Positions 43,059 through 53,000 of a stretch of 64,000 nucleotides of DNA are shown one piece after another. The stretch spans positions 1-64,000 of the forward strand of contig CAXFAI010000011.1 in assembly GCA_964001305.1 (NCBI GenBank). The letters run 5' to 3'. Source of the DNA: CAJXMH01 sp964001305. GTDB lineage: Bacteria > Bacteroidota > Bacteroidia > Flavobacteriales_E > Vicingaceae. Position 1 is the stretch's first letter, and every line of letters starts with the position of its first letter. Below the pieces are notes generated by a model. The model was given only the letters and a program-made list of their open reading frames with translations, had not been told where the DNA came from and did no database searches. Made by a program: the position numbers and the translations under genes.

Positions 43059-44981
43059 TTATTGCAGTACTATTTTTTTAGTCAACTTTGAATCATTTGA
43101 ACTTACTTTAATGAAGTAAATCCCTTTTGACAAATGACTAAGTGATAGCAGCTGCTCTTTTTTATAGGCAGGAATTTGCTTGGTGTAAACCAATTCACCA
43201 TAAATATTCACAACATCAATAGAGTTAATCCACTCTTTATCACTACTGATTTTAATTTCACCCTTGGAAGGGTTTGGATATAATTCAAATGCTGAAGTCG
43301 CCTTGTTTTCTATCATACCTACTGGTGAAGGATAAATATTTGCTCGAATTCCTGCGACCACACTTACCCAACCCCAACGAGGTGAAGCATCATTCAAATA
43401 AACAAAATTGCTCAATGCCGGACTATAAGGTTCAATGGCATAATCACGGCCTGCTAAAAAATGAGCACCGGTAGAAGCCCCATTAACTTGCTCCCAACCA
43501 ATTGCATACTGCTTGCCGGCAATTAATTGATTACTTCCAGTAGCAAAAGTAAAAGGTAAATGTATCCAGCTTCCAAGCATCGAGGAAGTAATTGTTGTAG
43601 GTATCAAACCTTGGTATTTAACCGACATAGCACTAGTTATAGTTGCTTGTGATTGATCAAACTCCCAAATCACAGGAACTATTGCTGAACCTACTACGGA
43701 ATTATCAGTTGAAACGTATACCGATAAAGAGTTTACATAGCCTCCCACACCTCCAACTGTGATTAGTGATGCATAGCGATCACCATCATTTCCACCACCT
43801 TGATAATTAGAAGGTCCGGCTCCTCCAAAAAACACTCCTCGATCTCTAGCAATTACAGTATCCCCGATAAAAAATTCATAATCTTCATAAACAGAAACAC
43901 CGGCTTTATTAAATGAATCCGTTTTCGCATATATTCTTGCCCTTAGGCCTCCTTCATGGGGAATCATAAGTAAACTTGTTTGCGGTGTATCAACACTTCC
44001 ACCTTGATAATTAGCCCCTACCAAAACAGAATCATGTTGAAACAATTGCACTCCGGATTGCCCCATTAAAGTACTGTCGTGATAATACTCAGCATGTAGA
44101 AACACATTATTTTGTGTTGTAACTCCAGGATTATTAACTATTGCCTCTGCCTGAGCTGGAGGTAGTATAAAGTTGGGGACTTTGGTATAATTTGGTTTAA
44201 TCTGAAAAGTATCTCCAAATACTATTCGATTCTTAGTTGTTTCGATATAATTTGGATCACCTTCAATTAATTTCAAATCGTCAATCATCCAGAAATAATG
44301 TGAGGGACCAGTTTGGCGAAATCGAATATAGGCGGTATTTTCAAATGCCAATGTTTGAGAAACATCAATTGAAAACAATTGCCCATTCGGTGTTGGAGTA
44401 TTCGGCGCTCGATTTGAGGAAGCATCATATGTATCCCAATTAATTCCATCAGGACTGACTTCTAAAACACTTTCATCAGTAGGCGAACAACAATAATTTA
44501 AATACTGCTCGAACTCAACAAAATAAGAACTAATACCTGCATTAATTGGAATTGCAGGAGAAGTAACAATCGCATCCATAGGTCTAAATCCACCAGGAGG
44601 AGCAGGAGTATTAAACAAACCACTTGGAAGCATCAAGTATCCATTAGTTCCTGTTGTTGAGTTTAAAGGTTGAACATTACCAGAATATTGCCCTCCTGGC
44701 GCAGAATTACTCCACAACCAATAATTACTTCCTCCTGCAATATCAACTGTCGTCCAACCCAAGGGCAAATTATTTCCTTGAGGACCTCCTGAACCAAAGT
44801 CTTCACTATAAATTACAGTTCCAGGAGCCTTTGAGTTCTGAACAGCACTTTTGTTATTTTCTAGATCAATTTGAACAGAAGGTGTAGATTGAAGTAATTG
44901 TGTGCCTACGAATTGCTCATTTTGAGCATTCGACTGAGAATACAGAAAGGCCAGACTAAATAATAAGTACAATTTTTTCAT
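43059..44981 (-). CDS. T9SS-sorted secreted protein (paralogue B)
   Basis: The 640-aa protein has signal peptide MKKLYLLFSLAFLYSQSNAQ and a domain order matching paralogue A: LPLGWTTVDIAGGSNYWLW, HYFWMIDDLKLIEGD, the shared phrase ARDRGVFFGGAGPSNYQGGG, and a T9SS tail from FELYPNPSKGEIKI to GIYFIKVSSND. The two copies are clearly diverged at residue level, so the duplication is not recent. Substrate and function are unknown; cell-surface binding or scaffolding is likely from the fold. Confidence 0.87.
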   Translation of the reverse strand: MKKLYLLFSLAFLYSQSNAQNEQFVGTQLLQSTPSVQIDLENNKSAVQNSKAPGTVIYSEDFGSGGPQGNNLPLGWTTVDIAGGSNYWLWSNSAPGGQYSGNVQPLNSTTGTNGYLMLPSGLFNTPAPPGGFRPMDAIVTSPAIPINAGISSYFVEFEQYLNYCCSPTDESVLEVSPDGINWDTYDASSNRAPNTPTPNGQLFSIDVSQTLAFENTAYIRFRQTGPSHYFWMIDDLKLIEGDPNYIETTKNRIVFGDTFQIKPNYTKVPNFILPPAQAEAIVNNPGVTTQNNVFLHAEYYHDSTLMGQSGVQLFQHDSVLVGANYQGGSVDTPQTSLLMIPHEGGLRARIYAKTDSFNKAGVSVYEDYEFFIGDTVIARDRGVFFGGAGPSNYQGGGNDGDRYASLITVGGVGGYVNSLSVYVSTDNSVVGSAIVPVIWEFDQSQATITSAMSVKYQGLIPTTITSSMLGSWIHLPFTFATGSNQLIAGKQYAIGWEQVNGASTGAHFLAGRDYAIEPYSPALSNFVYLNDASPRWGWVSVVAGIRANIYPSPVGMIENKATSAFELYPNPSKGEIKISSDKEWINSIDVVNIYGELVYTKQIPAYKKEQLLSLSHLSKGIYFIKVSSNDSKLTKKIVLQ

Positions 44982-45033
44982 AATCTTAAGTTTTTTGGTT
45001 TAAACAAGTTTACCCTCACTTCATCCCTCCTTG

Positions 45034-45064
45034 TTGTACCAATTTCACCAATATGGTATTTTTG
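45034..45064 (+). promoter_or_regulatory. Bacteroidota-type promoter of the Pif1-like helicase gene
   Basis: TTG at 45034-45036 and TATTTTTG at 45057-45064, 20 bp apart, fit the Bacteroidota consensus TTG-N19-21-TAnnTTTG. The ATG of the helicase is about 50 bp downstream. Confidence 0.5.
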
Positions 45065-45113
45065 TTTACCGATGAGTCTATTTCTACCTTTCATCAACCT
45101 AGATTAACAAACA

Positions 45114-46811
45114 ATGCTTCAAGAACAAGCGCTAGCACTTTTAAAAAGTGGAAAAAACATATTTCTTACTGGTTCTGCCGGAACAGGCAAAACTTATGTA
45201 TTGAATCAATACATCAATTATTTAAAAGACCGTAAAGTACAAGTAGCTGTCACTGCATCAACAGGAATTGCTGCAACGCATATGAACGGAATGACCATAC
45301 ACGCATGGTCGGGAATAGGTGTAAAAAACAGCTTAAACCAAAGGCAACTCAACGGCTTAAAAACTAAAAAGTACTTAGCCAAGCATCTAGAAAAAGTAGA
45401 AGTATTAATTATTGATGAAATCTCCATGCTCCATCTAAACCAAATCGAGATGGTGAATCAGGTCCTTAAGTTTTTTAAAGAAAATGATCAAGCTTTTGGC
45501 GGCATACAAATCGTTTTTTGTGGAGACTTCTTTCAACTTCCACCAATTGGAAACAGTGGAGAAAAAAGTAAAGACAAATTTACTTTTATGAGTCGCGCTT
45601 GGAATGAAGCACAACCTACCATATGCTATTTAACAGAACAATACAGACAAACAGACACCACACTGAACAACATTTTAAATGAAATTAGATCGGGCGAATT
45701 AAGTCAATTTTCACTTTCAAAATTACTAGAAGCTAAAACCCATAGTTTAGATCAAAAACTGGAACCCACTCAACTCTACACCCACAATTTTGATGTAGAC
45801 CGCATCAATGAAGAAGAATTAGCCAAGCTTCATACTTCAAGTAGAAGTTTCGCGGCAGAAACTAAGGGTAATGGCAAATTAATTGAAAGTTTAAAAAGTG
45901 CCGTTCTAGCGCCATTTGATTTACAGCTGAAAATAGGCGCTAAAGTCATGTTTGTTAGAAACAATCCCGAAAAAGGCATTGTTAATGGCAGCCTTGGTGA
46001 AATTATTGGTTTTACCGACGAAGGCAAACCGTCAGTAAAACTGACCAATGGAAGAACAATTAGTGCTGAAGAAGAGGAATGGACCATTCAAGACGAACAG
46101 GGCAAGAAACTAGCTACTTACAAACAAATTCCACTAAGACTTGCTTGGGCAATTACTATTCATAAGTCTCAAGGCATGACTTTAGAAGCCGCACAAATTG
46201 ACCTTTCCAAAACCTTTGAAACGGGTCAAGGCTATGTAGCTTTATCGCGACTAAAGAGCCTAAAAAACTTACTTCTGTTAGGCTTTAATACTATGGCACT
46301 ACAAGTTGACCCATTGGCCTTTAAAGCAGATGTAAGATTTAAAGAACTTTCCCAACAAGCAGAAGCTAAAAATAATTTAGAGAGTTTAGAAGCTGAAGCC
46401 AAGGCCTTCATTTTAAAATGTGGAGGACTTACTGACAAAAAAGAAATTGAGAAAAGACAAGCAAAAAGAAAAGATGCAAAACTTAAAGTTCAAAAAGTAA
46501 AAAAAGAAGACCCTTCAACTTATGAAATCACCTTGCATTATTTAAATCAAAAAATGGCCATAAAAGCAATTGCTAAAGAACGAGGTTTAACGGAAGGGAC
46601 AATTGCTGGTCATTTCATCAAAATCAAAAAGGATCACCCAGAAGCAAACTTAAGTCACTACAAACCCAAAAAGAGAATTGTTGACCAGGTTGAAATTGCC
46701 TATCAAAATTTACCTAAGAAAGACCAATTGAGCCTCAAATTACTTTATGAAAGCTTGCACGGAAAAATAAGTTATCAAGACATAAAACTTGCTCTTGCAT
46801 TCATTCTCTAA
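45114..46811 (+). CDS. Pif1-like helicase with C-terminal HTH_40-like domain
   Basis: The 565-aa superfamily 1B helicase has Walker A FLTGSAGTGKTYVLN, Walker B VLIIDEISMLH, FCGDFFQLPPIG, YRQTDTTLNNILNEIR and the late motif IHKSQGMTLEAAQIDL ... GYVALSRLKS. After residue 440 there is a Lys/Glu linker and a domain with ITLHYLNQKMAIKAIAKERGLTEGTIAGHFIKI, a helix-turn-helix of the HTH_40 type found at the C-terminus of some RecQ and Pif1 proteins. It unwinds DNA 5' to 3', probably at G-quadruplexes or stalled forks. A good promoter lies 50 bp upstream; the transporter gene follows 42 bp downstream. Confidence 0.9.
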   Translation: MLQEQALALLKSGKNIFLTGSAGTGKTYVLNQYINYLKDRKVQVAVTASTGIAATHMNGMTIHAWSGIGVKNSLNQRQLNGLKTKKYLAKHLEKVEVLIIDEISMLHLNQIEMVNQVLKFFKENDQAFGGIQIVFCGDFFQLPPIGNSGEKSKDKFTFMSRAWNEAQPTICYLTEQYRQTDTTLNNILNEIRSGELSQFSLSKLLEAKTHSLDQKLEPTQLYTHNFDVDRINEEELAKLHTSSRSFAAETKGNGKLIESLKSAVLAPFDLQLKIGAKVMFVRNNPEKGIVNGSLGEIIGFTDEGKPSVKLTNGRTISAEEEEWTIQDEQGKKLATYKQIPLRLAWAITIHKSQGMTLEAAQIDLSKTFETGQGYVALSRLKSLKNLLLLGFNTMALQVDPLAFKADVRFKELSQQAEAKNNLESLEAEAKAFILKCGGLTDKKEIEKRQAKRKDAKLKVQKVKKEDPSTYEITLHYLNQKMAIKAIAKERGLTEGTIAGHFIKIKKDHPEANLSHYKPKKRIVDQVEIAYQNLPKKDQLSLKLLYESLHGKISYQDIKLALAFIL

Positions 46812-46853
46812 TGTGTTTTAAGATTTCATTCCTTACTTTAGGCCCCTTAATTT

Positions 46854-49073
46854 GTGAAAAACTCATACTCATACAAGCCCATTCATCAATCTAAGGGATT
46901 AGGAACATTTGGAGGTGTTTTCACTCCTTCCATTCTGACAATTCTTGGGGTAATCATGTACCTCCGATTTGGATGGGTAGTAGGAAATGTTGGCTTAATT
47001 GGCAGTTTATTAATCGTTACTATTTCTACTAGCATTACTTTCTTAACAGGCTTATCTATTGCTTCAATTGCAACTGACCAAAAAGTAAAAATTGGCGGCG
47101 CATATTATATGATTAGTCGATCACTAGGCATTGAATCTGGAGGGGCTATTGGCATATCACTCTATTTTGCTCAAGCACTATCTGTAGCCTTATACGCTGT
47201 AGGTTTCGCAGAAAGTATTACGGCCGTTTTTCCTGAAATTAGTGAACGAATTGTTGGAATCATTACTACCATTGGAGTGACTGCTTTAGCATTAACTTCA
47301 GCCAAAACAGCTATTAGAGCCCAGTATATTATCATGGTTGGAATCATTCTTTCCATTTTATCATTGCTTTTTGGAAAACCGATTGAAGAAACCGACATTG
47401 AATTTTGGTCTTCTTCTGAAACTTCTAAGGAAGGATTTTGGACTGTTTTTGCTGTGTTTTTTCCGGCTGTTACTGGCATCATGGCAGGCGTTAACATGTC
47501 AGGAGATTTAAAAAATGCCAAAAAATCTATCCCAAAAGGAACATTTTTAGCCATCGGTGTTGGCTACCTAATTTACATGTCTCTACCTATTATTTTGGCA
47601 AGTAGAGCAAGTGCAGAAACGTTGATTGAAGACCCACTAATTATGCGAAAAATTGCTTGGTGGGGAGATGCAATATTAATTGGTGTTTGGGGTGCTACTT
47701 TATCTTCAGCAGTAGGAAGCATTTTAGGTGCCCCTCGTGTTTTACAAGCTCTTGCAAAAGATGGTGTTTTGCCTAAATTTTTGCAGTGGACTGGCAAAAG
47801 TTCAGGTAAAGAGGATAGTCCACGGCTTGGAACCTTATTTACACTTGCCATAGTTTTAATTGCTGTTTGGTATGGCGATTTGAATTTGATTGCACCTGTG
47901 CTTACCATGTTTTTTTTAACTACTTATGGTGTTTTAAATATTGCTGCCGGAACAGAACGTTTTTTAGGTAGTCCATCATTTAGACCTAAGTTTAAAGTCC
48001 ACTGGGTATTTTCATTTCTTGGTGCCTTAGGTTGCTTAGCTGTCATGTTTTTAATTAACAGTGGAGCAACATTTATAGCTCTCCTATTTGTGGCTTTAAT
48101 TTTTATCTGGCTAAAAGGAAGACAACTACAATCTACCTGGGGCGATATTGGAAGAGGTTTAAGAATGGCTATAATTAAGTCGAGCTTAATGAAGTTAAGT
48201 GAAGATCATGATCCAAAAAACTGGAGACCAAACCCTTTGGTATTAGCAGGCTCACCAACTAAAAGATGGCATTTAATCGAGTTCGCAAATAATTTTACCC
48301 AAAACAAAGGCATTTTAAGTATTGCTAGTGTTTTAACCCAAGAAAACATAAGTCACAAAAAACTCATAAGCATTAAAGACCACATCAACTCTTATTTAAG
48401 AAAAAGGGGTGTTCGAGCTTTGGTTAAAGTTATCTATTCAAACAATGCTTACGAAGGGCTCTTCCAGATTGCTCAATCTTATGGGCTTGGTGCTTTACAG
48501 CCCAATACCGTAATTATTGGAGAGAGTGAATCTACTCATGACAAAGCTGCCTATTGCAAAATGATTCAATCTTTTTATCAGCTACAGAAAAACGTTCTAA
48601 TCGTTCACAAGGGCTCTAAACTTAAAACATTTGGAAACAAAGCTATTATTGACATTTGGTGGGGAGGTTTACAAGGAAATGGAGGCCTTATGATGATTTT
48701 AGCATACTTGGTAAATAGCAGTTTAGATTGGCGACAGGCTTCCTTAAGAATTAAAATGGTGGTCGATGATGAATCGGCAGTAGAAAAAGCAGCTTACAAT
48801 ATTTCGCACTTGCTTGATGAAATAAGAATTGAAGCCCAGGTCAATATTTTACCATCAAATAATCAATCATTTGATCAAATTCTTCAAAACTCATCAGCAG
48901 ATGCTGACCTTGTATTTATGGGCTTAGCTAAACCCGATGAAAATTTTGAACACTATTTTGAAAAAGTTCAAAAGCGAATCAAAAACCTACCAACAACAGT
49001 TTTAGCACTCGCAGCTCAAAAAGTCTCTTTTGGAGAAGTACTGATTCAAAAAGACAGTATGCAAGAAAATTGA
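46854..49073 (+). CDS. SLC12-like amino acid/cation-chloride permease
   Basis: The gene starts at GTG (46854). The 739-aa protein opens with KGLGTFGGVFTPSILTILGVIMYLRFGWVVG, the SLC12 cation-chloride cotransporter signature, and has about 12 membrane segments to residue 430. The C-terminal 300 residues are cytoplasmic, with the phrase RPNPLVLAG and a late DIWWGGLQGNGGLMMILAYL as in the SLC12 C-terminal domain. Bacterial members probably move K+, Na+, Cl- or amino acids; the ion specificity is not visible. It probably shares a transcript with the helicase upstream. Confidence 0.85.
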   Translation: MKNSYSYKPIHQSKGLGTFGGVFTPSILTILGVIMYLRFGWVVGNVGLIGSLLIVTISTSITFLTGLSIASIATDQKVKIGGAYYMISRSLGIESGGAIGISLYFAQALSVALYAVGFAESITAVFPEISERIVGIITTIGVTALALTSAKTAIRAQYIIMVGIILSILSLLFGKPIEETDIEFWSSSETSKEGFWTVFAVFFPAVTGIMAGVNMSGDLKNAKKSIPKGTFLAIGVGYLIYMSLPIILASRASAETLIEDPLIMRKIAWWGDAILIGVWGATLSSAVGSILGAPRVLQALAKDGVLPKFLQWTGKSSGKEDSPRLGTLFTLAIVLIAVWYGDLNLIAPVLTMFFLTTYGVLNIAAGTERFLGSPSFRPKFKVHWVFSFLGALGCLAVMFLINSGATFIALLFVALIFIWLKGRQLQSTWGDIGRGLRMAIIKSSLMKLSEDHDPKNWRPNPLVLAGSPTKRWHLIEFANNFTQNKGILSIASVLTQENISHKKLISIKDHINSYLRKRGVRALVKVIYSNNAYEGLFQIAQSYGLGALQPNTVIIGESESTHDKAAYCKMIQSFYQLQKNVLIVHKGSKLKTFGNKAIIDIWWGGLQGNGGLMMILAYLVNSSLDWRQASLRIKMVVDDESAVEKAAYNISHLLDEIRIEAQVNILPSNNQSFDQILQNSSADADLVFMGLAKPDENFEHYFEKVQKRIKNLPTTVLALAAQKVSFGEVLIQKDSMQEN

Positions 49074-49086
49074 CAAAGTAATTTTT

Positions 49087-49125
49087 TGACGTTATATTTG
49101 TCTCAAAATGTCAATTATGTCGTCA
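49087..49125 (+). promoter_or_regulatory. Operator-like dyads over the XRE-S24 promoter and start
   Basis: TGAC-N9-GTCT spans 49087-49103 and TGTC-N9-GTCA spans 49109-49125, offset by 22 bp. The first overlaps a TATATTTG element (49093-49100), a good -7 match. The second covers the start codon region. The same paired arrangement occurs before dinB, so this looks like an autoregulatory site. Confidence 0.55.
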
Positions 49126-49947
49126 GTCAATTTTGGTCAAAACATTCAACTACTCCGTAAACGAAAAAAGATTTCACAAGAAGATTTAGCGCGAGAACTT
49201 GAAATAAAACGAAGTTCATTAAGTGGTTACGAATTGGGGAATACTGAGCCCAATTTTGACACGCTTTTAAAAATCTCCAACTTCTTTAAAATCTCAACAG
49301 ACAAGCTTTTAAAACTTGATTTAAAATCCATATCTGATCTTTATTTAAGTCAACTTGAGCAAGGTATTGACATAGATTTAACGGGAGGTAAACTAAGGGT
49401 TTTGGCCACCACAGTTGACAACGAAAACGAAGAAAACATTGAATTGGTAAATGTAAAAGCCAAAGCGGGATATACCGCAGGCTATGGCGACCCCGACTTC
49501 ATTAAAGTCCTTCCTACTTTTCATCTTCCATTTTTAGACCGCAATAGAAAATACAGAACCTTTCAAATTAGTGGAGATTCTATGCCACCCGTTTCAGATA
49601 AATCATGGGTTACAGGCGAATATGTTCAAAATTGGCAAACAATTAAAGATGGATACCCATACATTGTAGTTACAGAAACAGATGGCGTTGTTTTTAAACT
49701 CTTGTACAAACAGTTTGATAAGAATCAAAGTCTTTTACTTTGTTCAACAAATCCGGTATACAAGCCTTATGAAATCAATGTTAATGAAGTGATTGAAGTA
49801 TGGAAGTTTGTAAACTACATTAGTGGTGAAATCCCTGAGCCAAACCTATCCAGAGACCAATTAAACAACACCATGATTGATATGCACAAAGAAATTCGTG
49901 AAATTAAAAACACCCTTCGAAAAAGAGATGTTAATGAAGCATCTTAA
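49108..49947 (+). CDS. LexA-like XRE-S24 regulator (self-cleaving repressor type)
   Basis: The 279-aa protein has an XRE helix-turn-helix (NIQLLRKRKKISQEDLARELEIKRSSLSGYELG) and an S24 peptidase domain. The predicted cleavage site is Ala120-Gly121 in KAKAGYTAGYGD, the nucleophile is Ser158 in SGDSMPP and the general base is Lys197 in VVFKLLY; the spacing of 39 is close to LexA. It therefore should lose repression by self-cleavage, probably triggered by RecA filaments. The operator-like dyads at its own start and before dinB suggest it controls itself and the translesion polymerases. A second ATG at 49117 could be the true start. Confidence 0.85.
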   Translation: MSIMSSVNFGQNIQLLRKRKKISQEDLARELEIKRSSLSGYELGNTEPNFDTLLKISNFFKISTDKLLKLDLKSISDLYLSQLEQGIDIDLTGGKLRVLATTVDNENEENIELVNVKAKAGYTAGYGDPDFIKVLPTFHLPFLDRNRKYRTFQISGDSMPPVSDKSWVTGEYVQNWQTIKDGYPYIVVTETDGVVFKLLYKQFDKNQSLLLCSTNPVYKPYEINVNEVIEVWKFVNYISGEIPEPNLSRDQLNNTMIDMHKEIREIKNTLRKRDVNEAS

Positions 49948-50027
49948 ATAACACATTATTAGTCGCTTATCATAACCAACCAATTATTATCTTTATGCGT
50001 CTGTTTTAAGACCATAAATACTCGGTT

Positions 50028-53000
50028 ATGAAGATTTTTTATATATTCCTTTTCCCATTTTTACTTATTAACTTTTCAGGTCAAGATCCTGAGATTAATA
50101 ACTCAACAAGTGAAGCCTTAGCAGTAAGTTCAGAACCTTCGGTTCAACCCTCAAACTGCATAGCCTCTCCAGAACCAGTTGATGTAATTCAACCCAATGG
50201 CACAACAATAACGGTTGTAGGAAAAGGAAACTTAAACACTTCTTGGACAGAAAGCTTAGATGGTTACACCTTAATTCGAAATGCTCAAGGCAATTATGAA
50301 TACGCGAATAAAATAAATGGAGAATTGTCACCTAGCGGCATACTTGCTTCAAATCCAAACCAAAGAACTCAAACGGAAATTGCCTTTGTAGCGAATCAAC
50401 AAAAATCCCTAAAACCAAAATTTGACCCTTTAAAAGGCGCTGTTCTTAATCAGGTTAGAAATCACCTACAAAACAAAACTTATCCAACCACAGGAAATAT
50501 CAGAGTATTAGCCCTTCTAATAGACTATCCAGATTTAACTCAAACTTTTGCCAAAGCCAATTTTGACAGCTTATTATATGGCAGCAATTTTAGAAATGGT
50601 GACGGCAGCTTCAAGTATTTTTATGAACTATCTTCTGACAGCACGCTAACCATTGACGTCGACGTGATGGGATGGTTCAGGGCAAGCAACAGTTATTTGT
50701 ATTACGGCAGAGATAGCGGTACAAGCCGAGCTGCTGATTTGGTAAGAGAAGCTGTAGACGCAGCTGAATTGGCAGGCGTAAATTTTTCGAATTATGATAA
50801 CAATAGTGACGGAAGAGTTGATGGAATTTTGGCAGTTCATGCAGGACCTGGCGCAGAACAAGGTAGTAGAACTCAATACATTTGGTCACATCGATGGGTA
50901 TTAAACGGGGGAACCATGGGCTCTGTGAATTATGATGGAGTAACCATAAATGATTACATGATTAACCCTGAGACTAGAATTTCAGGAGCAAGCCAAAACT
51001 TAGTGGGCATTGGGGTTTTTTGTCATGAATTTGGCCACAACTTGGGTCTACCTGACTTATATGACACAGACGATTCAAATGGTGACTCAGAGGGTATAGG
51101 AAATTGGGGCTTAATGGCAGGTGGAACTTGGCTAGGTGGAGAACATAGGCCTGCAAATTTTTGCGCTTGGTCGAAAATAGAAAACGGATGGGAAACACCT
51201 ACTACATTAACAATTGGCACAAACGGCAATTACACACTTGATCCTGCTAGTACACACACCAATGAAATCTATCGTATTAATACTTCATTAAGCAATGAGT
51301 ATTTTTTACTCGAAAACCGACAAAAAATAGGGTTAGATATTGAACTTCCAGGCAGTGGATTAGCCATTTGGCATATTAATACAAACAAAACAAACTTATT
51401 TGGCAATAGCGTAAATGCAGATGAAAATTTAAAAGGAGTAGATTTAGAAGAAGCTGATGGATTAAACGACTTGGACAATGAAGTAAATAGAGGTGATGCA
51501 GGGGATTTGTTTCCTGGAACTTCAAACGCAACATCATTCAATGATTTGACCAACCCCAGCGCAATGACATACTTAACAACTACAACAGCCTTGCAGATAA
51601 GTAACATTGCAGAAAATGGAAATCAAATCAGTTTTACACTTGGCAATGCCGGAGGAAGCTCTGCTTGCAGCGGTTCATCAACTCTAACGGCTCCAACAGG
51701 CACTTTTGACGATGGAAGCTTACCTGCTTCAAATTACAGCAACAACCTAAATTGCAGTTGGTTAATTCAGCCAATTGGCGCATCTACAGTTACTTTGAAT
51801 TTTAACCGATTTGCTGTAGACAACATTATTGACCGGGTTGCAATTTATGATGGTGTTGATTTTACAGCACCTTTAATAGGAACTTATACAGGTACAACTA
51901 TCCCACCAACAATAAACTCAACAGGCGCTTCATTATACATGGAATTTACAACCAATGGGTCTGCAACCAATTTAGGTTGGGAAGCTACCTACAGCGGATC
52001 TTCGGGACCAAGTTGCACAGGAACAACAAATCTAACCGCCACTTCAGGAACTTTTAATGATGGTAGCGGTGCAAATTCAGACTACTCAAATAACTTAAAC
52101 TGTTCGTGGTTAATCTCACCTTCTGGCATTTCAAACATTCGCCTAACTTTTGATTCTTTAGATTTACAAATTGGAGATACCATATACATTTATGATGGAT
52201 CAAGCTCTGCTGCAAACTTAATTGGAGCACATACAGGAAATACATTACCTTCTTTTATAACCAGTTCTGGCACCGATCTTTTTGTTCAATTTACTACTGA
52301 TGGAAGTGGTGTTGATAAAGGTTGGCAACTGAGCTATCAGAGCCAAAATGGTTGTTTCGGCTCACAAACCTTCACGGCTGCTTCTGGGACATTTAATGAC
52401 GGAACCAATGCCAATCAACAATACACCAACAACACCAATTGCTCTTGGCTAATTCAACCACCTGGTGCCACTTTCATAAGCTTAACTTTTAATCGATTCA
52501 TTACTGAAAACAACTTTGATTTTGTAACCATCTATGACGGAAGCAATACTTCAGCACCTCAACTTGGAAGATTTAGTGGAGTCAACATTCCTCCCAATAT
52601 TACCTCTTCAGGAGGAAGCTTACTTATTGAATTCACTTCAGATGGTTCAATTACCGATTTTGGATGGGAAGCCAGCTACAACTCAACTACTACTCAGTGT
52701 TTATCAGGAAGAACTTTCACTTCAAATAACGGAAGCTTTTCCGATGGATCAGGAGCAAATAACTATCAGAACAATCTAAATTGCAGTTGGCTAATTCAAC
52801 CTGCTAGCGCAAATAGTATTACGCTTAGCTTTAGTGCATTTGACACAGAAAATAATGTAGATGAAGTAAAAATTTACAATGGAACAGATAATTCGGCACC
52901 TTTAGTAAACACCTTTTCAGGAAATACCATCCCTTCAAATACTATTGTTAATGGACCAGCCATTTTTGTTGAATTTATTACAAATGGCACAACAACTGCC

